From Actinomycetota bacterium (GTDB lineage: Bacteria > Armatimonadota > SYMT01): 52,462 nucleotides of DNA. The DNA is taken from contig SYKE01000287.1 in the NCBI GenBank assembly GCA_005798285.1, positions 1-52,462 on the forward strand, in the 5' to 3' direction. A program made the position numbers and the translations under genes. The notes beneath the pieces were generated by a model that was not told where the DNA came from, ran no database searches, and saw only the letters and a program-made list of their open reading frames with translations. Below, piece by piece: positions 16,650 through 25,047 of this stretch; within the stretch, counting starts at the first letter, position 1, and the number at the start of each line of letters is the position of its first letter.

Positions 16650-16811
16650 GGTCGGAGCCCGATTTACTATGGTCGTCGACAATAAGCATTAGAATCACAT
16701 GACTGGCGTTTAAACGCAGAGGGGCGCGCATCGTGAAAAGGAATTAGAAAAGTGACTTGTTAATTCAAATGCTGAGATCTCGGGCAAAGCGAGACGATGG
16801 CGGCCCGAGGA

Positions 16812-18251
16812 TCAGGCGAATAGGGCTTCGACCGGGCGGCCGCCGTCGACGATGGGGGTGGGGCGGTTCTGGGAGTCCAGGACGGTGATGTCCGGCGAGA
16901 TTCCCAGGGCGGCGTAGAGCGTTGCGGCGAGGTCCTCCGGCGTTACCGGGTGCTCGGTGACGTACTCGCCGATGGCGTCCGACTTTCCATATACCGCGCC
17001 GCTCCGGATGCCGCCGCCGGCGAGCAGCACCGGGAACAGGGAACTCCAGTGCCCTCGGCCCCATCGCGGCGTGGCTCGCGGCGTACGGCCCATCTCGCCC
17101 AGCGCCACCACCAGGGTTTCTTCCAGCAGTCCCCGGTCGTGGAGGTCCGAAATCAGCGCCGAGGCTGCCTGATCGAAGGTGGGCATCAGGTGGTTCTTGA
17201 CGTCATCACTGTGAACGTGTGAGTCCCAACTGTAGCCGTCGCAGCAGTCGTAGTGGACGGTGACGAACCGTACGCCGGACTCGACCAGTCGCCGGGCCAT
17301 CAGGGAGGATTGACCGAACAGGTGGCGTCCGTAGCGATCTCGAAGGGGCGCCGGCTCGGACTTCAGATCGAGCGCCCGCCGGGTTCGGTCGGACGATACA
17401 ATGGCCAGCGCACGTTTCCGGAAGCGGTCGTAGCTGTCGATGTTGGGGTCGCCATCCAGGGCGCGCCTGCCGGCATCGAGTTGCTGGAGCAGGTTGCCGC
17501 GGCTGGAGAGGCGGTCGACACGGATCTCTCGGGACGGGGTCTGTTCGTGAAGATCGAACGTCAACTCGTCGTCGGAGCAGGCCCGCCAGAAGGGGTTGTC
17601 CTGCAGATTCTTCTTCTGGATGGAGGTGGTCATCGGATCGTAGGCTCGACCCAACCAGCCGCCGTACTGCCCTGGGCGGATGTACTGTCCCATCTGCTCG
17701 AGTGCGCCGAGCCAATTCGGCAGGACCACGTAGTTCGGCAGATCGCGGGTGACGCCACCCGGCTTCCGCTGCTCGACATACTCCACCACCGACCCGACCG
17801 ACGGCCAATCCTTCGGGGTGGCGTTGAAGCCCCCGCCGATCGGCACATGCCATCGCTTCCCGGTTTGCATGTAGTGACCGCCGCCGCGGTGATCGTTGAG
17901 GTCATGCGTGAGGGTGCGGACCACCGAGTAGCGGTGCGAGAGCTGCGCCAGGAGGGGGAGTTGCTCCGAAATCAGCAGGTCAGGCGTTCGACTCGGAATC
18001 GGTTTGAACGGGCCCCGAATGTCGGACGGGGCGTCAGGCTTCAGGTCAAACGTCTCAAGCTGGCTGGGACCGCCATAGAGAAAGAGAAAGATCACGGAGC
18101 GGGCGCGGGCGCGGCGTGGCGCCGAAAGCTCCTCGGCGGCGAGAACGTTGGTCAGTGAGAGCCCGAGCAGGCCCGCCCCCGCCGCTTCGAGCATGCGGCG
18201 GCGCGGAATGCCGTGGCACACCGCTCCCTGTTTTCCCATCACCGTCAGCAT
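16812..18251 (-). CDS. DUF1501 domain protein, Tat-exported
   Basis: The product has 479 aa. The N-terminus PRRRMLEAAGAGLLGLSLTN is a twin-arginine signal. The body is DUF1501, an alkaline-phosphatase/sulfatase-fold family: IFLFLYGGPSQLETFDLKP, DHRGGGHYMQTG, PNYVVLP, a central DNPFWRACSDDE, and at the C-terminus VALGEMGRTPRATPRWGRGHW and GKSDAIGEYVTEHPVTPEDL. The family is strongly enriched in Planctomycetota and relatives, usually beside a PSD1/DUF1553 gene. Here the only PSD1 gene is about 25 kb away. The enzymatic role is not established. The gene is 20 bp downstream of an exported protein of unknown function and may share its transcript. Confidence 0.92.
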   Translation of the reverse strand: MLTVMGKQGAVCHGIPRRRMLEAAGAGLLGLSLTNVLAAEELSAPRRARARSVIFLFLYGGPSQLETFDLKPDAPSDIRGPFKPIPSRTPDLLISEQLPLLAQLSHRYSVVRTLTHDLNDHRGGGHYMQTGKRWHVPIGGGFNATPKDWPSVGSVVEYVEQRKPGGVTRDLPNYVVLPNWLGALEQMGQYIRPGQYGGWLGRAYDPMTTSIQKKNLQDNPFWRACSDDELTFDLHEQTPSREIRVDRLSSRGNLLQQLDAGRRALDGDPNIDSYDRFRKRALAIVSSDRTRRALDLKSEPAPLRDRYGRHLFGQSSLMARRLVESGVRFVTVHYDCCDGYSWDSHVHSDDVKNHLMPTFDQAASALISDLHDRGLLEETLVVALGEMGRTPRATPRWGRGHWSSLFPVLLAGGGIRSGAVYGKSDAIGEYVTEHPVTPEDLAATLYAALGISPDITVLDSQNRPTPIVDGGRPVEALFA

Positions 18252-18271
18252 AGCGCGCTCCCCTGCGTCCT

Positions 18272-19078
18272 CTACCCCCTGGGGGTCAGGTAGCGTTTCT
18301 GGAACTCGGCGATGTCTACCTCTCCCAATCCGAGGATGTGGAACAACTCGCCCGTGTCCGAAAAATCGACCCGAATCTCAGACGGATAATACTCGAACGC
18401 AGCCTTCCATGCCGGTCCGAACACGGGGTGGGTGGTCGCCAACTTGACGAACTCGGGGTCGCCGCCGCGCTTGTTGAGCAGCCTGTTGGCATCTCGGATA
18501 CGGATGTAGTCCACCTCCGCCTTCACGTAGGCGAGCGCTACCGGCGTCGTCTGATCCTCGTTCCACTTCCCGTGTTGTACGAGGTGGATGCGCATCCGGG
18601 CATCGAGACCCGGGATCTCTTTCTTCAGGCGCTGCACCACCTCCATCGTGATGTCCGATTGGCCACCCTCTTTGATCCAGACGTCGCCGCCCTTCAGCAA
18701 TGTCGCCTTCCAACGGCTGACCAGTGTGTCGACGGCGCCCTTCCAGTCGCGGTGGGCCGAGATCCAGCCGCAGCAGCCCTCAAACGCGATCTCCATCACT
18801 CGATCTGACTTTGTGTTGAACGTCGGTTTGTTCAGGCCATAGGCGCCGGACACCGCCGCACAGTGCTGGGCGATCCACTGCCGGCCGTAGAGGGTCTCCA
18901 GAACGGTCCGGTCGGCGGCAGCGCTGTGCCCGTCATCCCGATCCGCCGCGTGATCGAAGTGGAGGGAGATGAAATCCCGATCCTTGTCGAAGGGGCGAGC
19001 AGCGTGCGCGGGACCCACGAGAGTGCAGAATGTCAGCGCTTCGACGGCGCCCAGGAGCAGCGTGCGACGGTGGAGCAT
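18272..19078 (-). CDS. Secreted protein of unknown function
   Basis: The product has 268 aa with a signal peptide (MLHRRTLLLGAVEALTFC, cleavage near AHAAR). I do not recognise the family. The mature N-terminus has an acidic stretch, FISLHFDHAADRDDGHSAAADR, reminiscent of the Asp-rich metal site of nucleoside-hydrolase-like proteins, but the rest does not confirm this. Other notable segments are EGCCGWISAHRDWKGAV with adjacent Cys, and a C-terminal VDFSDTGELFHILGLGEVD. There are no membrane helices after the signal. It lies 20 bp upstream of the DUF1501 gene, so the two may form an operon of exported proteins. Confidence 0.75.
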   Translation of the reverse strand: MLHRRTLLLGAVEALTFCTLVGPAHAARPFDKDRDFISLHFDHAADRDDGHSAAADRTVLETLYGRQWIAQHCAAVSGAYGLNKPTFNTKSDRVMEIAFEGCCGWISAHRDWKGAVDTLVSRWKATLLKGGDVWIKEGGQSDITMEVVQRLKKEIPGLDARMRIHLVQHGKWNEDQTTPVALAYVKAEVDYIRIRDANRLLNKRGGDPEFVKLATTHPVFGPAWKAAFEYYPSEIRVDFSDTGELFHILGLGEVDIAEFQKRYLTPRG

Positions 19079-19283
19079 GGTTCAAGAGCCTCTGTTTCCG
19101 AGAGGTACGTTCGATCCGCTCCCCGCCATCCTCCTTTGCAGGGTTCCTGCCAGGCACGAGAGGTGGCGGCTTGATCGCAATCGCTGGGCTGAATTGCGTG
19201 AGATCCCCGTGTCAGATCCGGCCTGCACGATTCGTTTTCAATAGTGTTGGACTGTTGTTCGCGTTGGATTCCGGGTGGGGCGA

Positions 19284-20084
19284 ATGAACCGGTGGGAGCG
19301 CATACCCGTGCAGGTGGAAGCGGTCGGGGTGGTGAGGGTCGGGATCCTCGCTGCCCTGCGACGGGACCCGTTTGTGGCGGTGGTGGAGCGGAACGGGGAA
19401 GTGATCCTCATAGCGGGACTGGAGGGTTGGGTCGGAAGAGTGATCGAGTCCTGGGAGCAGGCGTCGCCGTCGGTTCCCATTGTCGTGTTGGTTCCGGATC
19501 AACGGAACCGGGTGCGGGCCGAACGTCTCGGCGTCTTCCGGGCGGTTCGCCTGGAGGAGGCTCCGGAAGTCTTGCCCGCCTTGATTCATGAGGCTCGATC
19601 CGCAGCGCGAGGCGGATGGCGTTCGCCCCAGGATCCGACACCTGCTGGGGACTGCGGGCATGGGGGCGCCCGAGAGCGTGCGGTGTCGGTGCTGGCGGTG
19701 CGTGGACTCTCCAACTGCGAGATCGCGGAGGCGCTGGATTTGGATGTGCAGACGGTGAAGAACTATCTGCAGCGAGCTTTCGAGCGCTACGGCGTCTCGG
19801 GCCGGAGTGAACTTGTGATGCGGGTCGGGAGCCCCGGGGCGAACAGGTCCGAATCGAGTGCAGCCGTGCTGCGCCGCCGCCGGCCGACGGAACGGCAGAT
19901 CTCCATTCTCGCCGAAGTGCTGAGCCAGGGGAGCGCTCGTGCGGCGGCGGACCGGCTGGGTCTTTCAACCCGAACCGTGGAGAGCCACCTCTCCAACCTC
20001 CGTGCCCGCTGCGGCGCAGGCTCGCTCGCACAACTCACTCGGGTTGCCATCGAGGAAGGCTGGCTTGAGTCGACAGCGGTCTGA
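19284..20084 (+). CDS. Regulator with pseudo-receiver and two LuxR-type HTH domains
   Basis: The product has 266 aa. Residues about 16-105 look like a receiver-type alpha/beta domain, but the strand that should carry the phospho-acceptor Asp reads VILIAGLEG, so it is probably not phosphorylated. Residues 128-180 are a LuxR/GerE-type HTH (LAVRGLSNCEIAEALDLD, VQTVKNYLQRAFERYG). A second HTH follows at 199-262 (RRPTERQISILAEVLSQG, LGLSTRTVESHLSNLRARCG). Both keep the recognition-helix TVK/TVE pattern. Two GerE domains in one chain are uncommon. The GTG at 19275 is an alternative start. The gene converges on the Helicase_C_3 operon with 19 bp between stops; no target can be deduced. Confidence 0.83.
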   Translation: MNRWERIPVQVEAVGVVRVGILAALRRDPFVAVVERNGEVILIAGLEGWVGRVIESWEQASPSVPIVVLVPDQRNRVRAERLGVFRAVRLEEAPEVLPALIHEARSAARGGWRSPQDPTPAGDCGHGGARERAVSVLAVRGLSNCEIAEALDLDVQTVKNYLQRAFERYGVSGRSELVMRVGSPGANRSESSAAVLRRRRPTERQISILAEVLSQGSARAAADRLGLSTRTVESHLSNLRARCGAGSLAQLTRVAIEEGWLESTAV

Positions 20085-20103
20085 ACGGTGCGGCTTAGAG
20101 CTC

Positions 20104-22398
20104 TCAGCCGGTCGAAGGTCGTCGGCGAGGGGCCCGAACTTTCGGCGGAATCGGCGCCGCTGCATCCGGTTCGACGTCGATCTCCCCCGGGTCAATCCCA
20201 TAGGCCTCCAGGATTTGTACGACCTTCTCGATCCGGCTGGGTTCAATGGGGAGTATTGCGGCGCCGAGGTCCGGCCGCAAGCATCGTGCCAGCGCGGAAT
20301 TGGACTGGATAGCTCTCGCCAGGTCAGCCCCTTCAACCACCAGGAGAGGAACCGTCTGGATTGAGACTCCAGTCTTGGCGCGGCCTGAAGCCCAGGCACG
20401 GAGCGCAACCTGGAGCAGGCCAGGAATCTTTCCACCTCTCACCCGGGAGTTCAAGCAAGAAATCAAAACCTCGGCGGAGGCGCCTCGTTTTGCTGCCCTG
20501 CGAGCGCCCTCGCTGGTGAGCCGCCAACCTTTCGCGCCATCGGGGAGGCGCTGAGCCCACTCCCTCAGCACCAGTTGGGCGATCAAATCGGGGACCGAGA
20601 GCTCTGAGATCTCTCCGAGTTCCGTTACGTGGAGGGAAGGCGAGACCGGACGTGTGTAGTCCACGCGCTGAGAGAGGCGCTTGAGCCCGGCGGTCAGTTC
20701 CGGCGTTGGAGTGAATCCGATGAAGCGCTCCGCCACGACAAAGGCATCCAGGGCGATGAGTTCGAGGGCGCGATCTCGGGCTTCAGGTGTGGGGAACTCG
20801 ATCAGCGTCACGTGTTTGCGAATTCGGATTCGCTCGCGTCGCGCCGCGGTATCGCTGATCATCCGCTCCACGCCGGCGCCGACCGGCGTCGAACATCCCG
20901 CCGAGAGTTGGTCCCGAATGGCTGCAGCGGACAGTCCCGACTCCAGCGCGAGGTAGACCGAGTCCGTCGTCAGGCGATAGGTCGCCGTATGTTCTCCGAA
21001 CGTCATCTGCTGCGCAACATTGTTGATGAAGGCAAGTTGCTTCCCGGTCATCCGATCCACGAAGGCGACGACTTCCAGATTGGGTTGAATGACCCAGGCG
21101 CCCTGGGGCTCGCCGGACCCTTGAGACCCTTCCGAGTCCGTATCCAGTCCCATTCGTGCCCGAACCGCTGTCCTCCCGATTGGGGTCAATCGAAATCGAA
21201 AGTCGGTAACGAAGTCCGGAGTCGGCTCCACCGCGACGATGCCCAGCTCGTACAGGGGTCCCTGGAGCACCTGCGCGAGATACCTCATCTCGGTGCAGTC
21301 CCAGAACGACGCGTCGGCCGGCACGGGGTCCGGGTCGGGGCGCGGCGGATAGGTCTCGAAGCAGGAGATCCCATGCTCCAGGCGAGGCCGGAGCGCCCGG
21401 GTGAGGTCGTGGAAGCGATACCAGGCTTCCGGATCCGGCAGTGCGGCAAGGGCGGTGGTCCACGCCGCGCGCAGAGCCAGGAACCGTCCTCCCCAGCGGA
21501 AGTCCATCGGTTTTGAAGCAAGATACCTCACCGGCTCATTCCAGGACGGCGTGGTCATCCATGTTTCCAACCAGATTCGGGCTTGCTGTGGAAAGCCGAG
21601 AGAGAGCTGCTCCTTACCGGTGGTGCTCGGGAGCAGGCATCGGGCATCGGTCTCCTTAAAGCACTGTGAGTGCTCCAGCACCCCAAACATCAATGAATGC
21701 AGGTCGGAGACGGCGGACTTCATGCCCGGGCTGTGCTCCCCCAGCGCTCGCTCGAACTGTGTCCTGGACTTGGAGAGCAACGCGCCTGTCTTGCTGAACG
21801 CCAGACCACCAATTCTTTCCATCGCCTCAAAAAACTTCCGATGCCGCGTCACAATCACCGTAGGATGCAAGGAGCGGAACTCCGGAGGCGCCTCGCAGGG
21901 TTCGATGGGGAGAGTGAACAACGGGGCAGGCTCGTTCGCGTTGAGCACCCGAGGATCTGAGAAGAGCGTTCGAAGCCACAGCTTTTCCTTGGTCTCAGTG
22001 AGCTCCGATGCGTACGACTCGTTCGGGTGATACGTCAGAAGCCCCAGGCACGCCTCTGCGAGTTCCAGTGCAGCCCATCTCAGATACGAGTCCGGATCCT
22101 TGTTCCATCCCTGCGGTTCGAACCCCGCAGCCACCGCCGTTCCGGCAAGTTCGGCCAACGTCACCGGCTCGCCCGCCCGCTCCAACACCCCGAGAGCGAA
22201 CCTCAGGCCGGGTTTGGCGGACTGCACGACCGACCGCAGCTTTTCAGGATCGTTGAGGACAGCCAGGATGGCCTGGACTGCCGGCCCCCGATCAGCCGGC
22301 GCGTCATCGCCGCAGTAGGTAGCCGCGAACTGAAGCACCCGATCCAGGCTGCACGAGTTCAGAAACGACTCAAAGCTCTCGGCGAAATCGGTTGGCAT
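20104..22398 (-). CDS. Helicase_C_3 / XPB-Ssl2-like associated protein, paralogue B
   Basis: The product has 764 aa. It matches the helicase-associated family (Helicase_C_3, PF13625 type) around residues 430-560: AWVIQPNLEVVAFVDR, FGEHTATYRLTTDSVYLALE and RIRIRKHVTLIEFPTPEARD. The C-terminal domain (about 685-745) has VPLLVVEGADLARAI, LGAAILPIEPSRIEKV and YGIDP, then a basic Pro-rich tail. No Walker A or DEAD motif is present, so it is not itself a helicase. In actinobacteria a single ~750-aa relative is encoded beside an XPB-type helicase; none is visible here. GAGAGA lies 8 nt before the ATG. It follows the 79-aa gene by 45 bp in a three-gene operon. Confidence 0.82.
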   Translation of the reverse strand: MPTDFAESFESFLNSCSLDRVLQFAATYCGDDAPADRGPAVQAILAVLNDPEKLRSVVQSAKPGLRFALGVLERAGEPVTLAELAGTAVAAGFEPQGWNKDPDSYLRWAALELAEACLGLLTYHPNESYASELTETKEKLWLRTLFSDPRVLNANEPAPLFTLPIEPCEAPPEFRSLHPTVIVTRHRKFFEAMERIGGLAFSKTGALLSKSRTQFERALGEHSPGMKSAVSDLHSLMFGVLEHSQCFKETDARCLLPSTTGKEQLSLGFPQQARIWLETWMTTPSWNEPVRYLASKPMDFRWGGRFLALRAAWTTALAALPDPEAWYRFHDLTRALRPRLEHGISCFETYPPRPDPDPVPADASFWDCTEMRYLAQVLQGPLYELGIVAVEPTPDFVTDFRFRLTPIGRTAVRARMGLDTDSEGSQGSGEPQGAWVIQPNLEVVAFVDRMTGKQLAFINNVAQQMTFGEHTATYRLTTDSVYLALESGLSAAAIRDQLSAGCSTPVGAGVERMISDTAARRERIRIRKHVTLIEFPTPEARDRALELIALDAFVVAERFIGFTPTPELTAGLKRLSQRVDYTRPVSPSLHVTELGEISELSVPDLIAQLVLREWAQRLPDGAKGWRLTSEGARRAAKRGASAEVLISCLNSRVRGGKIPGLLQVALRAWASGRAKTGVSIQTVPLLVVEGADLARAIQSNSALARCLRPDLGAAILPIEPSRIEKVVQILEAYGIDPGEIDVEPDAAAPIPPKVRAPRRRPSTG

Positions 22399-22443
22399 GC
22401 CGGATCTCTCTCAGGTGGGCCGCATGGGTATGCCGGCCCGCCT

Positions 22444-22683
22444 TCAGGCGTTGACTTTGGGTGTTTGGCCCGCCTTGCGAAGAGCTTCTACCACGGCGTC
22501 GGCGTTCGTGGGGAGCACCAACGCCACCGTGGGTGAAAGCAGCGCCTCAATGCATTTCGAAACCCGCGCATCCATGCGAATTTCCACCATCAGCGCCGGA
22601 TCGTCTGTTTCCACGAACACGAGGCCCTCGTGGAGAATCGCGCTTTTACACGCGTCGACGAGAGGGTTTTTTGGGTTTGACAT
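22444..22683 (-). CDS. 79-aa protein resembling the C-terminal domain of its neighbours
   Basis: The ATG at 22683 has GGAG 6-7 nt upstream and overlaps the end of paralogue A by 38 bp in another frame, which suggests translational coupling. The sequence GLVFVETDDPALMVEIRMDA, then LLSPTVALVLPTNADAVVEA and LRKAGQTP lines up with the C-terminal domain of paralogue B (LLVVEGADLARAI, LGAAILPIEPSRIEKV, YGIDP) and of paralogue A. It is even closer to the pattern usual at the end of actinobacterial Helicase_C_3 proteins. It therefore looks like a free-standing copy of that terminal domain, possibly a partner or regulator. The alignment is by eye. Confidence 0.72.
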   Translation of the reverse strand: MSNPKNPLVDACKSAILHEGLVFVETDDPALMVEIRMDARVSKCIEALLSPTVALVLPTNADAVVEALRKAGQTPKVNA

Positions 22684-24925
22684 CGGGGGGCTCCGTGGTT
22701 GCGGGTTGAGAGAGTTGAATGCCAAGCAGCTCCAGCGCCTCTTTGAGCCCATCCAGCTCTGTAGGATCTAGGAGTAGGATGGTGCCCTTGGGATGGGCGG
22801 CCAGATAGGCGTTCAACTTCTTTTGTTCAATGAGCGCCTGACCCACGTTTGCGTCATCGATGATGAGGAGCGGCACATGACGGATTTCGGCGGTAGACAC
22901 CGGCTTGTCGGCTGCCCAGGCACGCAAGTTGAGCAGGAGCATGTTCGGCACGTGGCCCCGAACACACTTCGCCATGAGGGTCGAGACCAATGTTTCAACT
23001 GAGGCTCCAGTCACGGCGGCTGCACGCACCGACTCTCTGGTGAAACGCCATTGGCCAGGGGTGCTCACGTCCGGCGTTGCCCACAATTCCAGTAGCTTTG
23101 CGGTCACCAGATCGACGGGCCGGGTCTCGTTCAGGACTCCACTCGGGTCGCAACTCAGACACTGCGGCGTGTTGAACCGGTAGTTGAACGATGTGTAGAG
23201 TGCCGAGCGGACGGTGGGGCTGAGACCCGTCGAAGGCAGCAGAAGGAAGCGATCTCCCACCCGGTTGGCGGAGTCCCCCAATCCCTCGGCCGCAATGTCT
23301 CGCTGTGACGTGTCGGGGAACTCGATGAGCACACTCTTCCGATGGACCTGCAGGCGCTCCCGCCGAGCAATCCACTCGCTAAGCGTTCGATGGACGGCGT
23401 GACTGGGTGGATGCTCGCAACTCGAAAGCAAGAGGGAGATCGCCTGGGCCGGATCCAGCCCCGTCTCGAGTCCAAAATAGACGGACGAGCGGGTGAACCG
23501 AAAGGTGGCGACATGCTCGCCCACCGAAAGCGGTTCGGCCAGCTTCGAAATCAATAATAACTGGGCCGGGGATGCCTCCTCGATACGAACGACGGCCTCC
23601 AGATTGGGTTGGATCAACCAGCAGCGGTTCGGCGGAGCCACTGCGGGAACTGCGGCAAGCGCCGGCTCCGCCGGCCCTGACCACCCCAGCCGAGTGAGAA
23701 CCGCAGCCCTCCCGCAAGGGGTCAACCGGAAGAGGTTGGGATCTGACTTGCCCAGTTCCACGAGGCCCAGTTCAAAGAGCGGTCCGCGGATCTGGCTCTT
23801 GAGCCAGTCGGCATCGGCCCCGTCCCACGTGGGCTCCAGCGAAGCCATCTCTGCCGGCGTTCGGCTGGAGGGTGTGAGGAACGAGGCCGGGAAGAGAATC
23901 CGCGGTTGAATCGCCCGGAGGAAAACAGGGATGGAGTACCATTCCGTCGGGTCGGCGAGGACCGCAAACGCCGTCACCAGTGAGGCGCGAAACACCTCCA
24001 ATTGGGACGCCTGCTGCTCGGTTGACCAGTATCCACCCCCCTTCGGCAGTTCGGAACCCGAGAACTCGAGTTTCAGATAACCCCCGAGAAGCTGCGCAGC
24101 GAAGTCCCCATAGTCGGGGTTAAAGTCCATTGCCCGCGTCAACCCGCTGCTCTCGCAGCGCTGAACGGTGGTTCGCTTCTGCAACCAGTCCATCCCCAGG
24201 AGTATTCCGAGGGCGAAATCCGGCCACGATACGCTGGAGCCCGGAGGGCCGGCGGTCGCCGATCCCAACGCCTTGAGCAGTCGCTTGAGGGAGGGGACTG
24301 ATATCTCGCCGGAGAGCTTCAGGCTCAGCCCGCCCATCTTGTCAATCTCGGCAAGCACCTGCCGGAGTCGAATGAGGATTTCCGCGGGCCGCCGAAGCAG
24401 CGTCGACTCGGGCGCGGGTGATGGACTGACGGCAATGGGCTTTATCGACGGCCTGGGGGCGAGCCGGGCGAGCCTTGCATCGGAAATGACGAGTTCATGG
24501 CTGAGGGGAGGACGGCGGTACGTCCATGACGAGACGTTTTCATCAAGTAAACCATTGACCTGCACGGCCAGGCGGTCTCGACTCAGTACGGTTAGCAAAT
24601 CCTCCTGGTATTGGTCCTTACGGGTATTAGCAACGGGGGCAAGGAGGCCCGATGCAGCGAGTGTGCCCACAAACTCGCTCCCGGACATCATTCCCCCCCT
24701 GCTCCGGAGAGCGTTGAGGGCGAATATGAGGTCTGGCGTGCAGCGAGCGATCGCAGCCCTCACCCGACTGGGGTCGTTCAGAGCTTGAGCGACGCCCGTT
24801 ACAATCTGCTCGATCGTGCGGGCTTCAGCGCCGACAATTCCGAAGCGGCGTGCGTACTGCCGGGCGACGGCTATCGGAAACTGCGGGAGGTAGTGGTACA
24901 GGGAAGGCGAGTTCACGGGATGCAT
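22646..24925 (-). CDS. Helicase_C_3 / XPB-Ssl2-like associated protein, paralogue A
   Basis: The product has 759 aa and is a clear paralogue of the 764-aa protein two genes downstream. Shared blocks are RCWLIQPNLEAVVRI, SVGEHVATFRFTRSSVYFGL, RRERLQVHRKSVLIEFPDTS, VRGHVPNMLLLNLRAWA and VPLLIIDDANVGQAL, in the same order and spacing, with a basic tail (KPKKPSRRRV). The N-terminal 300 residues are more divergent. No ATPase motif or signal peptide is present, so a cytoplasmic scaffold or nucleic-acid-binding role is likely. The start context is weak (CTACAGG before the ATG). A stem-loop at 25001-25039 separates it from the upstream hydrolase, so this is probably the first gene of the operon. Confidence 0.82.
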   Translation of the reverse strand: MHPVNSPSLYHYLPQFPIAVARQYARRFGIVGAEARTIEQIVTGVAQALNDPSRVRAAIARCTPDLIFALNALRSRGGMMSGSEFVGTLAASGLLAPVANTRKDQYQEDLLTVLSRDRLAVQVNGLLDENVSSWTYRRPPLSHELVISDARLARLAPRPSIKPIAVSPSPAPESTLLRRPAEILIRLRQVLAEIDKMGGLSLKLSGEISVPSLKRLLKALGSATAGPPGSSVSWPDFALGILLGMDWLQKRTTVQRCESSGLTRAMDFNPDYGDFAAQLLGGYLKLEFSGSELPKGGGYWSTEQQASQLEVFRASLVTAFAVLADPTEWYSIPVFLRAIQPRILFPASFLTPSSRTPAEMASLEPTWDGADADWLKSQIRGPLFELGLVELGKSDPNLFRLTPCGRAAVLTRLGWSGPAEPALAAVPAVAPPNRCWLIQPNLEAVVRIEEASPAQLLLISKLAEPLSVGEHVATFRFTRSSVYFGLETGLDPAQAISLLLSSCEHPPSHAVHRTLSEWIARRERLQVHRKSVLIEFPDTSQRDIAAEGLGDSANRVGDRFLLLPSTGLSPTVRSALYTSFNYRFNTPQCLSCDPSGVLNETRPVDLVTAKLLELWATPDVSTPGQWRFTRESVRAAAVTGASVETLVSTLMAKCVRGHVPNMLLLNLRAWAADKPVSTAEIRHVPLLIIDDANVGQALIEQKKLNAYLAAHPKGTILLLDPTELDGLKEALELLGIQLSQPATTEPPDVKPKKPSRRRV

Positions 24926-25000
24926 CCTGTAGGCAACACTGGGCTCGAGCGTCGGAACCCGAATTGTCGGCGTCGGCCGGCGCTCGGGTCGGAGCCTGGA

Positions 25001-25039
25001 TCGAGTGCGCCTGACCCGACGGCGGACCGGCGCACTCGA
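25001..25039 (-). terminator. Stem-loop after the hydrolase gene
   Basis: Perfect 11-bp arms TCGAGTGCGCC (25001-25011) and GGCGCACTCGA (25029-25039) enclose a 17-nt loop. The stem lies 8 bp past the hydrolase stop. No T-run follows, so termination efficiency is uncertain, but it marks a likely transcript boundary before the Helicase_C_3 operon. Confidence 0.45.
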
Positions 25040-25047
25040 CGAGCCAG

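Noticed and set aside
20092-20109. 18-bp near-palindrome at the end of the LuxR-type and Helicase_C_3 genes
   Set aside because: One mismatch, almost no loop and no T-run; too weak to call a terminator.
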